From Bacillus_BD oryzisoli (GTDB lineage: Bacteria; Bacillota; Bacilli; Bacillales; Cytobacillaceae): a stretch of 64,000 bases of DNA. Position 1 is the first letter of the stretch. Every line of letters begins with the position of its first letter. Made by a program: the position numbers and the translations under genes. The stretch is from NCBI RefSeq assembly GCF_036670025.1, contig NZ_CP137640.1, positions 3,134,001 through 3,198,000 on the forward strand, read 5' to 3'. Positions 1 to 8,529 of this stretch are shown here, piece by piece. The notes beneath the pieces were generated by a model. The model was given only the letters and a program-made list of their open reading frames with translations, made no database searches and was not told the origin of the DNA.

Positions 1-385
1 TCCAAAAGCTTTCCTTTTCAGCTTTTTCAACTGTCTGGGACATTTTCTCCATTCCCTGCGTCACACCTTCTAAAATCGTTTCCAGCTGGGATGGTTTCAT
101 AGACCCTAGAAATTTAAAGATCCCAAATCCTGATTTAATCATATTGTGCACAGCCGGTTGGTTGATTTGCTGCATCGCAATAGCACCGACTTCATCACTT
201 TTTTTGAGTAATGCTCCTCCCGTTTCAAACACCTTTAAATCATGCATTCCTTTCACTAATTCAATGCAGGCGAGCACTGCTTCCTTATTCTCGGCCAGTG
301 CATTTAATATTTCATTCAAATCCTGTGCTTGTATATCCGCTTGATTATGTTCTTCCCATTTAATTTGCCTGATCGCTTTCGCCAT
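1..385 (-). CDS. DUF1641 family protein (YjgD-like), partial
   Basis: The frame opens at an ATG with a GGAGGGTTAT ribosome site and runs off the left edge of the window, giving about 128 residues. The start region (MAKAIRQIKWEEHNQ) and the stretch IKSGFGIFKFLGSMKPSQ are typical of DUF1641, the small protein encoded next to formate dehydrogenase in Bacillus (YjgD/YrhD). It overlaps the end of the upstream dehydrogenase gene by 26 bp, so the two are translationally coupled. The biochemical role of DUF1641 is not established; association with FdhF is inferred from conserved linkage. The C-terminus is missing only because of the window edge. Confidence 0.85.
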   Translation of the reverse strand, partial: MAKAIRQIKWEEHNQADIQAQDLNEILNALAENKEAVLACIELVKGMHDLKVFETGGALLKKSDEVGAIAMQQINQPAVHNMIKSGFGIFKFLGSMKPSQLETILEGVTQGMEKMSQTVEKAEKESFW

Positions 386-3341
386 AATAACCCTCCATCA
401 GATTCTCTACTTCAGAAATTGGCGTATAATCTGACCGCTGCCACTTTTCCTCAACCTTCACACTGATTTGCGGTGTTCTGTTTCCAAATCGGTGATTATG
501 CTTCGGAAGCGGAGGCTCACCCTTTGACTCGATGACTTCCATTTTTACACCCATCTCCTTGTAAGCTGGGGTATGTGTAACAATGTCATGGTAACTGCTC
601 GTTAATCGATTGACTGCTTCTAGATCCTCTGCAGAGTTCATTGGCAAATAGAGTTCATTTCCTTTTACTCTGTCTGTTACCATAACCCTCACTTCTACAT
701 GTCCATACGGAGACGTCAAACCGACAAGTGCACCATCCTCAAGACCGCGTTCTTTTGCCAGTTCGAGAGAAATTTCAAGCCAAGGATGCGGAACTTTATG
801 TGTTAGACCTTCTGATTTATAAGTCATATTTCCTTCATGAAAATGCTCTAAAAGTCGGCCGTTGTTTAAATGAAGATCATAATCTTCACCAGGCTCAAAT
901 GGCTCAGTCCATTCTACCGGCACAAGTCTCGCCTTTCCATCCTGGAAGCCGAATTTATCTTTAAACAAGAGCGGGGTATCCGTTCCATCTGCTTTGACAG
1001 GCCACACTTGAGATGTGAAACCTTCAAGCCTTTCATAGCTGACACCGGCAAAGAAGACTGCAAGCTTTGCTGCTTCATCCATAATTTCTGAAGGATGCTG
1101 ATAATTCCAATTTGCACCCATTTTATTTGCTAATTCCTGAAAAATAACCCAATCGGGCTTTGAATCACCCATAGGTTCAAATACCTTGTAGAACCTTTGA
1201 ATCCGTCTTTCTGTGTTGGTAAAGGTCCCGTCCTTTTCAAGGCTTGGGGCAGCTGGTAATACTACATCGGCAAATTGAGCTGTCTTACTAAAAAAGATAT
1301 CCTGAACAACAAAGAAATCTAGTTTTTCGAAGTTTGAATGAACATAATTTGAATTTGCATCAACTATCGCCATATCCTCGCCAAAAAGATACAGAGCCTT
1401 TAACTTACCCTTACTAATCCCTTCAACCATATGATGGTTATCATGACCCGGAGCATCGGATAGTTTAACTCCCCAAGCCTGCTCATACTTCTTACGGATA
1501 TCCTGATCCTGAACAGGCTCATATCCAGGCATCCAAGCCGGCATCGTACCAAAATCACAGGCACCCTGTACATTATTATGACCCCTCAACGGATAAGCTC
1601 CTGTTCCGGTACGGCCATAGTTGCCAGTAACCAGCAAAAGGTTTGAGATCGCAGTGCTGGTGTCGGTTGCTCCCATATGCTGCGTTACGCCCATTGCCCA
1701 CAGCATACAAACCGATTTAGCTTTTTTTATCATGTTCGCAAATTGTAATAATTGCTCCATAGAAAGTCCTGTTTTTTCAACAGCATATTCAAGCGTAAAT
1801 TTCTCTAGGGAAGCCTTATATTCTTCAAGTCCATTAACCCGGTTAGAAAGGAATTCAGCATCCTCCCATCCCTGGTCTAAGAAATATTTCGTAATAGCGT
1901 TTAGATAGATAATATCGGTACCAGGCTTTGGATGGAGATGGAGATCAGCTCGTTGAGCCAGTTCATTTTCTCTTAAATCCACAACGATTAATTTTTGGCC
2001 ATGAAGCTTGTGAGCTCTTTTAATTCGAGTAGCTAGAACAGGATGGGATTCAGCAGGATTTGCCCCAATAATGATGGTCAGCTCAGATGCCATGATATCT
2101 TCAATCGTCCCGGAATCTCCCCCAATTCCCACCGTCCTCATCAACCCTGAAGTTGCAGGTGATTGGCAGTATCTTGAACAATTATCCACATTGTTCGTTC
2201 CCATCACTGCGCGCGCAAATTTCTGAAATAAATAGTTCTCCTCATTCGAACATTTTGAGGAAGCGATATAACCAATCGAATCTGGTCCATATTCATTTTT
2301 GATATTTGTTAACTTTTCAGCTATCAGCGAAAGGGCCTCGTCCCACGTTGCTTCGACAAATTCCTCACCTTTTCGGATCAATGGTTTTGTCAAGCGCTCT
2401 TCACTGTTGACGAAATCCCAGCCCCATTTTCCTTTCACACAGGTTGAGATTCCATTCACCGGAGCTTCAGGTGTTGGTTCAATCTTCAATATTTCACGAT
2501 CCTTTGTCCAAACCTCGAAGCTGCAGCCAACACCGCAATACGTACAAACCGTCTTTGTCCGCTTTATTTTTGCTTTTCTCATCGCCGCTTCCATTTCAGA
2601 AACGGCTAATATTTCCCTATAGCCAGGTTCTACTTCTTTTATCGTATCAATCATTGGTCCCATAATTTTCGGCGGAATGGCTGTTAAAAAGCCGGCATTT
2701 CCAAGCATTGATTTTTCCATTAAAGCGTTACATGGGCAGACACTTACACAATGTCCGCAGGAAACACAGGATGACTCATCGATCGGTACATCATTGTCCC
2801 AAATAACGCGCGGTACGTCTCGACTCCAGTCAATTGACAATGTTTCATTCACTTGTAAATCCTGGCACGCTTCAACGCAGCGTCCGCATAAAATGCACTG
2901 ATCCGGCTCATAGCGGTAAAAGGGATGTGAGTTATCAGGCGGGTACGGTTTTGCCTGAAAAGGATATTTTTGGTGTGCCAATCCCATTTCCATGACAGTA
3001 TTGTGGATCGTACAATTCCCGTTATTGTTATCACAAACAGTACAATAGAGTTCATGATTTTTTAGAATCCTTGACATAGCTTCGTATTGTGCAGCCTTTA
3101 CTTCAGGAGCCTTTGTATCCACCTTCATTCCTGGCTCCGCTTTTTGAGTACAAGACCTTACCAATTGACCGTCAACCATCACATAGCAAGTATCACATGT
3201 TTGAATGGTTCCTAGATTTGGATGATAGCAAACTCCCGGGATAAACACATCCTCCTCCCTGGCCACTTCCAAAATTCTTTGTCCCGCTTTTGTTGGGTAT
3301 TCCTTGCCATTAATATGTATCGAGAATTGTGATTCACTCAT
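360..3341 (-). CDS. fdhF: formate dehydrogenase alpha subunit, Cys-containing (YrhE/YjgC type)
   Basis: This is a 993-residue molybdopterin enzyme that oxidises formate to CO2. In order it shows an N-terminal 2Fe-2S domain (Cys 38, 49, 52, 64), a His-Cys3 4Fe-4S site (H96, C100, C103, C110), a two-cluster ferredoxin domain (C149-C159 and C192-C202), the molybdopterin-domain 4Fe-4S motif CTYCGVGC (C266-C273, C301), then the Mo-bisMGD domain. The residue that is selenocysteine in E. coli FdhH is cysteine here (NCSRYCQSP, about C392), and there is no in-frame UGA. I chose the ATG eight codons inside the longest frame because AAGGAGG lies directly before it. It overlaps the FNT channel gene upstream (8 bp) and DUF1641 downstream, forming one operon. 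Confidence 0.95.
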   Translation of the reverse strand: MSESQFSIHINGKEYPTKAGQRILEVAREEDVFIPGVCYHPNLGTIQTCDTCYVMVDGQLVRSCTQKAEPGMKVDTKAPEVKAAQYEAMSRILKNHELYCTVCDNNNGNCTIHNTVMEMGLAHQKYPFQAKPYPPDNSHPFYRYEPDQCILCGRCVEACQDLQVNETLSIDWSRDVPRVIWDNDVPIDESSCVSCGHCVSVCPCNALMEKSMLGNAGFLTAIPPKIMGPMIDTIKEVEPGYREILAVSEMEAAMRKAKIKRTKTVCTYCGVGCSFEVWTKDREILKIEPTPEAPVNGISTCVKGKWGWDFVNSEERLTKPLIRKGEEFVEATWDEALSLIAEKLTNIKNEYGPDSIGYIASSKCSNEENYLFQKFARAVMGTNNVDNCSRYCQSPATSGLMRTVGIGGDSGTIEDIMASELTIIIGANPAESHPVLATRIKRAHKLHGQKLIVVDLRENELAQRADLHLHPKPGTDIIYLNAITKYFLDQGWEDAEFLSNRVNGLEEYKASLEKFTLEYAVEKTGLSMEQLLQFANMIKKAKSVCMLWAMGVTQHMGATDTSTAISNLLLVTGNYGRTGTGAYPLRGHNNVQGACDFGTMPAWMPGYEPVQDQDIRKKYEQAWGVKLSDAPGHDNHHMVEGISKGKLKALYLFGEDMAIVDANSNYVHSNFEKLDFFVVQDIFFSKTAQFADVVLPAAPSLEKDGTFTNTERRIQRFYKVFEPMGDSKPDWVIFQELANKMGANWNYQHPSEIMDEAAKLAVFFAGVSYERLEGFTSQVWPVKADGTDTPLLFKDKFGFQDGKARLVPVEWTEPFEPGEDYDLHLNNGRLLEHFHEGNMTYKSEGLTHKVPHPWLEISLELAKERGLEDGALVGLTSPYGHVEVRVMVTDRVKGNELYLPMNSAEDLEAVNRLTSSYHDIVTHTPAYKEMGVKMEVIESKGEPPLPKHNHRFGNRTPQISVKVEEKWQRSDYTPISEVENLMEGYYGESDQAN

Positions 3342-4150
3342 TACCGATCCTCCTTCTTCCATCCTTTATTGCAACCAACTCAATTGTTGGTCGGTATGCA
3401 ATCCAATAAGCCAGTGAAACAAACACACTTCCTCCAATTGCATTTCCTAGAAAAACAGGGATGAAATTTCTAATATAATCTCCCCAACTAAAATAGCCGG
3501 CAAAAAGAGCTGCTGGGATGACAAACATATTAGCGACAACATGCTGAAATCCAATTGCTACAAAGGTCATGATTGGAAACCAGATCGCCATAATCTTTCC
3601 ACCAATGTCTTCGGCTCCGTATGCCAGCCAAACAGAAAGACCAACAAGCCAGTTACAGCCTATTGCAGAGACGAAGCATGTCAGGAAATCCTCCTCTAAT
3701 TTTCCAGTGGCAATTGCTATTGTTTTTTCCAGATAAACTCCTTGCGACGTCAGTTCGGCGAGATGACCAAAAACATAGGCTACAAATAATGCACCCAAGA
3801 AATTACAGATGGTTATCCAAAACCAGTTATAGAGCAGTTTTCCCATTGAAACCTTTTTTGATAGACAAGCCATCGAGACAGCCATCATATTTCCTGTCAG
3901 TAATTCTCCTCCAGCAATAATAATTAGGATAAGACCTATAGGAAAAACAGCTGCACCAATCAGTGAAATTGAGAGTCCCCCATTCCTCCGGGAGATTTGC
4001 TGTTACTCGGATATCAAGTAAATATCCAATGGAGATAAAGGCTCCACCTAAGAACCCTAATACGAATACAGTACTTAACGGAAGCTTAGCTTTTTTTTCT
4101 CCATGTTCAACAGTCAATTTTGCAATTCGATTTGGTTTATGAAATCCCAT
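3334..4150 (-). pseudogene. formate/nitrite transporter (FdhC/YrhG-like), split by a frameshift
   Basis: Two overlapping frames together make one FNT-family channel of about 270 residues. The first (from an ATG at 4150, preceded by AAAGGAG at good spacing) reads MGFHKPNRIAKLTVEHGEKK through LPEEWG. After a C5 run on the + strand (3977-3981) the homologous sequence continues in another frame as LSISLIGAAVFP and then AGGELLTGNMM, through GNAIGGSVF, to the stop. One fewer base in that run restores a continuous protein. The family moves formate across the membrane and sits upstream of fdhF with an 8-bp overlap, fitting formate uptake for the enzyme. The break may be a true mutation or a homopolymer sequencing error; everything else about the gene looks intact. 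Confidence 0.85.
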
Positions 4151-4227
4151 ATTCATCTCTCCTTTAAATACACTAATAATATTTACTTAACTGGTAAAAT
4201 TATTTATAAAAATAAAAGGAGAAAACG

Positions 4228-4446
4228 ATGGATAAAAATCAACTGCTCAACCGTGTTCAGTCTATGATTCAATCATCAACGAAAAAACCTAAGTATATGA
4301 CAATCTCTACTGTTAAGGTCGCTGATCTATTTGGAGTTAAACCTGAAGAAGTTGAAAAAGGCCTTCAAGAGCTTGTAGCAGAAGGAGCATTAATACAATC
4401 CAAGCTGGATTCTCCTCCCCATCATGATATTTTTTTACTGCCATAA
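4228..4446 (+). CDS. small hypothetical protein, winged-helix-like
   Basis: This 72-residue ORF has a good AAAAGGAG ribosome site and diverges from the formate transporter gene. The middle (VADLFGVKPEEVEKGLQELV followed by EGAL) reads like a small helix-turn-helix or winged-helix fold: a helix, a turn after the Gly-Val, a recognition-type helix, then a short strand. No signal peptide or membrane segment is visible. It ends just before a double terminator. I do not recognise the family. A regulatory role next to the formate operon is possible but rests only on position and predicted secondary structure. Confidence 0.7.
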   Translation: MDKNQLLNRVQSMIQSSTKKPKYMTISTVKVADLFGVKPEEVEKGLQELVAEGALIQSKLDSPPHHDIFLLP

Positions 4447-4447
4447 A

Positions 4448-4477
4448 AAACTGCACCCCCGATAAGGGGTGCAGTTT
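4448..4477. terminator. intrinsic terminator hairpin 1
   Basis: A 12-bp perfect stem (AAACTGCACCCC / GGGGTGCAGTTT, 4448-4459 with 4466-4477) lies immediately after the + strand small gene and between convergent genes. A/T-rich flanks on both sides make it usable in either direction. Confidence 0.85.
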
Positions 4478-4483
4478 AAGCAA

Positions 4484-4510
4484 AAAAGCACCCCTTATGG
4501 AGGTGCTTTT
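4484..4510. terminator. intrinsic terminator hairpin 2
   Basis: A second stem (AAAAGCACC / GGTGCTTTT, 4484-4492 with 4502-4510) follows hairpin 1 by six bases. It carries T-tracts for both strands and probably ends the aldolase gene on the - strand. Both hairpins share the CACCCC core, suggesting a local duplication. Confidence 0.8.
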
Positions 4511-4519
4511 AGAATTAAG

Positions 4520-5479
4520 TTATCGCGTCGAAGGTGCAAGACTCGCTTCAGGTGATGTTACATTATCATAGAATTGAACGAATTTATCACGATCATCACT
4601 GTTTCGATAAGCCATTGCAACACGAGGGTGTTCATTTAGTGAACCAGAAATCATATAAGGAATGATGTAGCCCCACTCCCACTTTTCGCGCATGGCAAGC
4701 ATATGCTTTTCAATGATTCCAAGTACTGGCTTTAACTCATAGCTTGATTTTTGAATATAGCTGACAAGAAGCTCTGTATTACAGTTACCTGCAGCACGGC
4801 CCATGCCATATACGGATGCGTCAAGGTATGTAACTCCATTTCGCATCGCAGTTAATGTATTGGCAAACGCTAGCTGCATGTTGTTATGTGTATGCACACC
4901 AAGCTGCTTGTTTGGAAGCATCGTTTGGAATTTCTTCACTTGGTGCTCAATATCTGCAGGATCTAAGCTTCCAAATGAATCAACGATGTAGACAACATCT
5001 ACCGGACTCTCTTTTACCATTTCAAATGCTTCAATTAACTGACGCTCAGGTACACTTGATAGAGCCATAATATTCAAGGAAGTCTCATAGCCTAAATCAT
5101 GGAACATTTGGACAAGCTCTAAGCCTTTATCCACTTCACGGATGTAGCAAGCTACACGGATCATATCTAAAATACTTTCCTCGCGCGGCAGAATGTCATT
5201 TGGATCCACACGGCCGATATCAACAAGAGCAGAAAGTTTTGTAAATTTTTTCTCCGGAATGATTTCTTTTAGAAATTTGTCATCAAGAAATCTCCAAGGA
5301 TTTGGCTCAGTAGCATTTAAAAGTCTAGCAGAGTTTTTATATCCAATCTCCATATATTCAACACCGGCTTCACTTAAGCCGTTATATAAATCTTGAACAA
5401 ATTCTACACTGAAATCCCAATTATTTACCAATCCACCATCACGAATCGTGCAGTCTATTATTTTATTACGATTTTCCAT
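4520..5479 (-). CDS. aldolase catalytic domain protein, DRE-TIM metallolyase family
   Basis: This 319-residue TIM-barrel protein begins with the family signature CTIRDGG (R13, D14), and carries the metal-binding GVHTHNN motif (H196, H198) plus the substrate-loop sequence YMEIGYKNS. These match the HMG-CoA lyase / 4-hydroxy-2-oxovalerate aldolase superfamily, in which a divalent metal supports C-C bond cleavage or condensation of an oxo acid. The regulatory C-terminal domain of isopropylmalate synthases and the dehydrogenase partner of oxovalerate aldolases are absent, so it is a stand-alone aldolase of unknown substrate. AGGGGGAA precedes the ATG. It is monocistronic: terminator downstream, 450 bp without an intact gene upstream. 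Confidence 0.85.
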   Translation of the reverse strand: MENRNKIIDCTIRDGGLVNNWDFSVEFVQDLYNGLSEAGVEYMEIGYKNSARLLNATEPNPWRFLDDKFLKEIIPEKKFTKLSALVDIGRVDPNDILPREESILDMIRVACYIREVDKGLELVQMFHDLGYETSLNIMALSSVPERQLIEAFEMVKESPVDVVYIVDSFGSLDPADIEHQVKKFQTMLPNKQLGVHTHNNMQLAFANTLTAMRNGVTYLDASVYGMGRAAGNCNTELLVSYIQKSSYELKPVLGIIEKHMLAMREKWEWGYIIPYMISGSLNEHPRVAMAYRNSDDRDKFVQFYDNVTSPEASLAPSTR

Positions 5480-5682
5480 ATTACTGAATTCCCCCTATTT
5501 CAACACATTTACAAATATTCTTACATTTTATGCAAAAAATATTATTATATTTATACCATTCTTTTCGTGAAAGTGCAAATTATTTTCCGAAAATTCCAAT
5601 TACAAAAAATGGAATTTAGATCGTATGTTGAAAAAGTAATTATCATTAACGGTTACCTTATTTTTCAACTAGCAATTATCTC

Positions 5683-5802
5683 TTAAATTTCAATGTGTTC
5701 AAGCGCATATTTAATGAAAGAAATAGACATCGTATCAAATAAATATTGTGTCCAAAGACTTGAAATTTCAGGAGCTGTAAGCTTTATACTTCCCTTTCCC
5801 AT
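5683..5802 (-). pseudogene. DUF3231 protein stub (39 residues)
   Basis: A 39-codon frame starts at an ATG with GAGGAGGC upstream and reads MGKGSIKLTAPEISSLWTQY, then continues FDTMSISFIKYALEHIE before a TAA. This is the N-terminal start of DUF3231, a Bacillus family normally about 330 residues long and made of two similar ferritin-like halves. No continuation is visible in any frame downstream, so this is a truncated relic. The rest of the 5480-5935 gap shows only AT-rich sequence with the leader of the aldolase gene. Confidence 0.7.
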
Positions 5803-5935
5803 CGTCTGCCTCCTCTAGCTGATGTTCTTTAGAATTTCCAGTAAGATTCGTTACTATTCAAAGCCGTGTATATAATAGAAAATGGCGTAAAAACTGTTCC
5901 CAGTTTATAACGCCATTTCCACATAAATTATTCAC

Positions 5936-6808
5936 CTAAATTGTTCGTAAATAATACCAAATCATATTCGTAAATTGAACGACTTGCGATTCAATGGTAG
6001 TTTCTTTAAATAATTTTTGGAATGGTTTTAATAAGTGTTGAAGTACAGCCTTGCGAATCCGATCCCGTTGTAATTCATTCATAATGGCATCAAATAAATC
6101 CTGCTGCTCTTCATTAAAGGAATACTGTTGCTTTAGATGACCGCCTAATTCCAACAACTCTGATATCGTTACTATTTTTTTATTTACATTCGTACTTAAT
6201 AAATCTATTGCAGAATAATTAACCATTGCGCTGCCTCTTTTAATCATAGAAGGCATAATCAATTCAATATAAGACAAAATCACATCTACTAATTGATGTA
6301 ATGAATACGTGCTATTCGTTACTCTTAATGTAAATATCATATACTGTAGCATGCCATAAAACAAAACCGTTCCTTCCAAAGCATAATCCCTGATTTCTTC
6401 TCCCATCACTTCAATGAAGCGATTAGCCAGCCATTCCATTTCAAACACCCGGTGCTGCATAACTAATTTTTTTAGGTCGGTTTCATTCGAAGATAAAATG
6501 GCCTCAAATAATGGTTGTAAATTTCGTTCTTCGTTCAATCGAATGAGAATAGAAATTTGTTCTATAAAAACGTCACGGTCTTTCGTATCCTTGCCTATTT
6601 GAATCTCTATGCGCCGCTGGCTTGCGTCATAACGAAGAAATTCCAAAATATCGGCAATGCAATCATTTTTAGACGAGAAATAATTATAAAAAGTCCCTTT
6701 TGAGATGTTTGCTTTTTCAATAATTTCCTGAATTGAAGTTTGCTGAATCCCTTTCTCAACAAACAGCTTTAAGGCAATATCTGCTACTTTTCTTTTCTTA
6801 TTATTCAT
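5936..6808 (-). CDS. TetR/AcrR family transcriptional regulator
   Basis: The protein is about 290 residues from the ATG at 6808 (MNNKKRKVADIALKLFVEKG). It has a classic TetR N-terminal DNA-binding domain with the helix-turn-helix IIEKANISKGTFYNYFSSK, followed by an unusually long ligand-binding region (TetR proteins are typically about 190-220 residues). A TTG 17 codons upstream extends the frame but lacks a ribosome site; the true start could also be the intervening ATG. It is transcribed divergently from an MFS drug exporter with about 160 bp between them, the standard arrangement for a local repressor of an efflux pump that is released when the pump's substrate binds. Confidence 0.9.
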   Translation of the reverse strand: MNNKKRKVADIALKLFVEKGIQQTSIQEIIEKANISKGTFYNYFSSKNDCIADILEFLRYDASQRRIEIQIGKDTKDRDVFIEQISILIRLNEERNLQPLFEAILSSNETDLKKLVMQHRVFEMEWLANRFIEVMGEEIRDYALEGTVLFYGMLQYMIFTLRVTNSTYSLHQLVDVILSYIELIMPSMIKRGSAMVNYSAIDLLSTNVNKKIVTISELLELGGHLKQQYSFNEEQQDLFDAIMNELQRDRIRKAVLQHLLKPFQKLFKETTIESQVVQFTNMIWYYLRTI

Positions 6809-6836
6809 GTATCCTAGCCGTCCTTCCGCCATGCTA

Positions 6837-6887
6837 ACTAAGTTTAGTATATATTCCAATTGCTAGAAACTCAACCTCATTTATACT
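6837..6887 (+). promoter_or_regulatory. candidate TetR operator and MFS promoter
   Basis: ACTAA-GT-TTAGT (6837-6848) is a perfect 5-bp-arm dyad between the divergent regulator and exporter genes. It is followed 11 bp later by TTGCTA (6860-6865), a 16-bp spacer and TATACT (6882-6887), a reasonable sigma-A promoter reading into the MFS gene. Assigning the dyad to the TetR protein is inference from position. Confidence 0.4.
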
Positions 6888-6968
6888 TAAGGTACAAAAA
6901 TGTTGCATAAATTGAACTATGGGTATAAAATAAATCAAGTGAAAAATAAATATAGAGGGATGAGAAGG

Positions 6969-8477
6969 ATGGATTCAACTTTACAAAATAAAAAAACACC
7001 CTATGTCATGATTGTGATTTTATTTATAGGAGCTTTTGTTTCATTTTTAAATAACTCCTTGCTAAACGTAGCATTGCCGTCGATTATGGTTGATTTAAAA
7101 ATTCAAGATTACTCAACTGTACAATGGCTCGCTACAGGCTATATGCTTGTCAGCGGTGTCTTAATTCCGGCATCAGCTTTTTTACTTACTCGCTTTTCGA
7201 ACCGTTCTTTATTCATTACTTCGTTAGCGATTTTTACTTTAGGAACTGCATTAGCAGCATTTGCACCAAACTTTAGCATCCTGTTAACAGGACGTATGGT
7301 GCAGGCAGCAGGCTCTTCGGTTATGGGGCCATTGTTAATGAACATCATGTTAATCAGTTTCCCACGTGAAAAACGTGGAGCCGCAATGGGGATTTTCGGT
7401 TTAGTGATGATCACAGCACCAGCGATTGGACCTACGTTATCTGGTTATATCGTAGAGTACCATGACTGGCGTCTTCTTTTTGAAATGATTCTGCCATTGG
7501 CTGTTATTAGCCTTATTCTTGCAATCTGGAAGGCGGAAAATGTGATGGAGCAAAACAAACAGGTGACACTTGATTATTTATCAGTCGTTTTATCCTGTAT
7601 TGGATTTGGAGGAATCCTATATGGATGCAGCTCTGCCAGCTCAGATGGCTGGACAGATGGAATTGTCTTAACGACATTAATAGTCGGAGGAATTTCCTTA
7701 ATTGCTTTCATTATTCGCCAAGTAAACATGGAGAAACCATTGTTGGATTTACGTGCTTACAAGTATCCAATGTTTGCCCTTGGATCTCTTATTTCCATTG
7801 TAAACTCAATAGCCATGTTTTCCGGTATGATTCTAACACCTGCATATGTTCAAAGTGTTCGGGGGATTTCACCACTGGATTCAGGTCTTATGATGTTACC
7901 TGGTGCGGTTATTATGGGAATCATGTCCCCTATTACTGGTAAACTATTCGATCGATTTGGTCCACGCATTTTAGCAATAATCGGACTCACAGTAACAGCC
8001 GTATCTACTTACATGCTGGCACACCTTCAAATGGATTCTAGCTATACCCATATTATTTTGATTTACTCCTTACGTATGTTCGGAATGTCAATGGTTATGA
8101 TGCCAATTATGACAAATGGATTAAACCAGCTTCCAACTCGTTTAAATCCGCACGGTACAGCGATTAACAATACAGCGCAACAGGTTGCGGGCTCGATTGG
8201 TACAGCTGTATTGGTAACGATTATGAACTCTGTTACAAAAACAGAAGCAAAAAGCTTGATGTCAAGCGTAGATCCAACAACGTTAACGGATGCTACAACT
8301 GCTGCTTTAACACAGCAGGCATTATTAACCGGTATTCAATATTCATTCTATGTAACATTTATTGTTAATCTTGTTGCCTTAGTTTTAGCCCTATTTGTTA
8401 AACGGGTTGATACAAGCGCAGAAGCTGTAAGTAAAATTGAAAATCAAAACACTCCTACAAACGCTGCAGTTGAATAA
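6969..8477 (+). CDS. DHA2-family MFS multidrug exporter (14-TM, LmrB/EmrB type)
   Basis: The product is about 502 residues from the ATG at 6969 (MDSTLQNKKTPYVMIV), which has GAGGG nine bases upstream; a longer frame starting at 6900 lacks a ribosome site. The sequence alternates hydrophobic segments consistent with 14 transmembrane helices. It carries LNVALPSI and YMLVSGVLIPASAFL in the first two helices and the motif-C-like antiporter stretch GLVMITAPAIGPTLSGYIV, both typical of DHA2 proton-coupled drug exporters (EmrB, LmrB). It lies in the inner membrane and is expected to extrude lipophilic drugs using the proton gradient. A divergent TetR gene is the probable repressor; a strong terminator follows. 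Confidence 0.9.
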   Translation: MDSTLQNKKTPYVMIVILFIGAFVSFLNNSLLNVALPSIMVDLKIQDYSTVQWLATGYMLVSGVLIPASAFLLTRFSNRSLFITSLAIFTLGTALAAFAPNFSILLTGRMVQAAGSSVMGPLLMNIMLISFPREKRGAAMGIFGLVMITAPAIGPTLSGYIVEYHDWRLLFEMILPLAVISLILAIWKAENVMEQNKQVTLDYLSVVLSCIGFGGILYGCSSASSDGWTDGIVLTTLIVGGISLIAFIIRQVNMEKPLLDLRAYKYPMFALGSLISIVNSIAMFSGMILTPAYVQSVRGISPLDSGLMMLPGAVIMGIMSPITGKLFDRFGPRILAIIGLTVTAVSTYMLAHLQMDSSYTHIILIYSLRMFGMSMVMMPIMTNGLNQLPTRLNPHGTAINNTAQQVAGSIGTAVLVTIMNSVTKTEAKSLMSSVDPTTLTDATTAALTQQALLTGIQYSFYVTFIVNLVALVLALFVKRVDTSAEAVSKIENQNTPTNAAVE

Positions 8478-8481
8478 ATAA

Positions 8482-8523
8482 AAAAAGCCGTTAAAACATC
8501 AATCATCGTTTTAACGGCTTTTT
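8482..8523. terminator. bidirectional intrinsic terminator
   Basis: A 16-bp perfect stem (8482-8497 with 8508-8523, core AGCCGTTAAAAC) with A and T runs at its ends separates the convergent MFS and dehydrogenase genes. Confidence 0.9.
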
Positions 8524-8529
8524 CATAGT

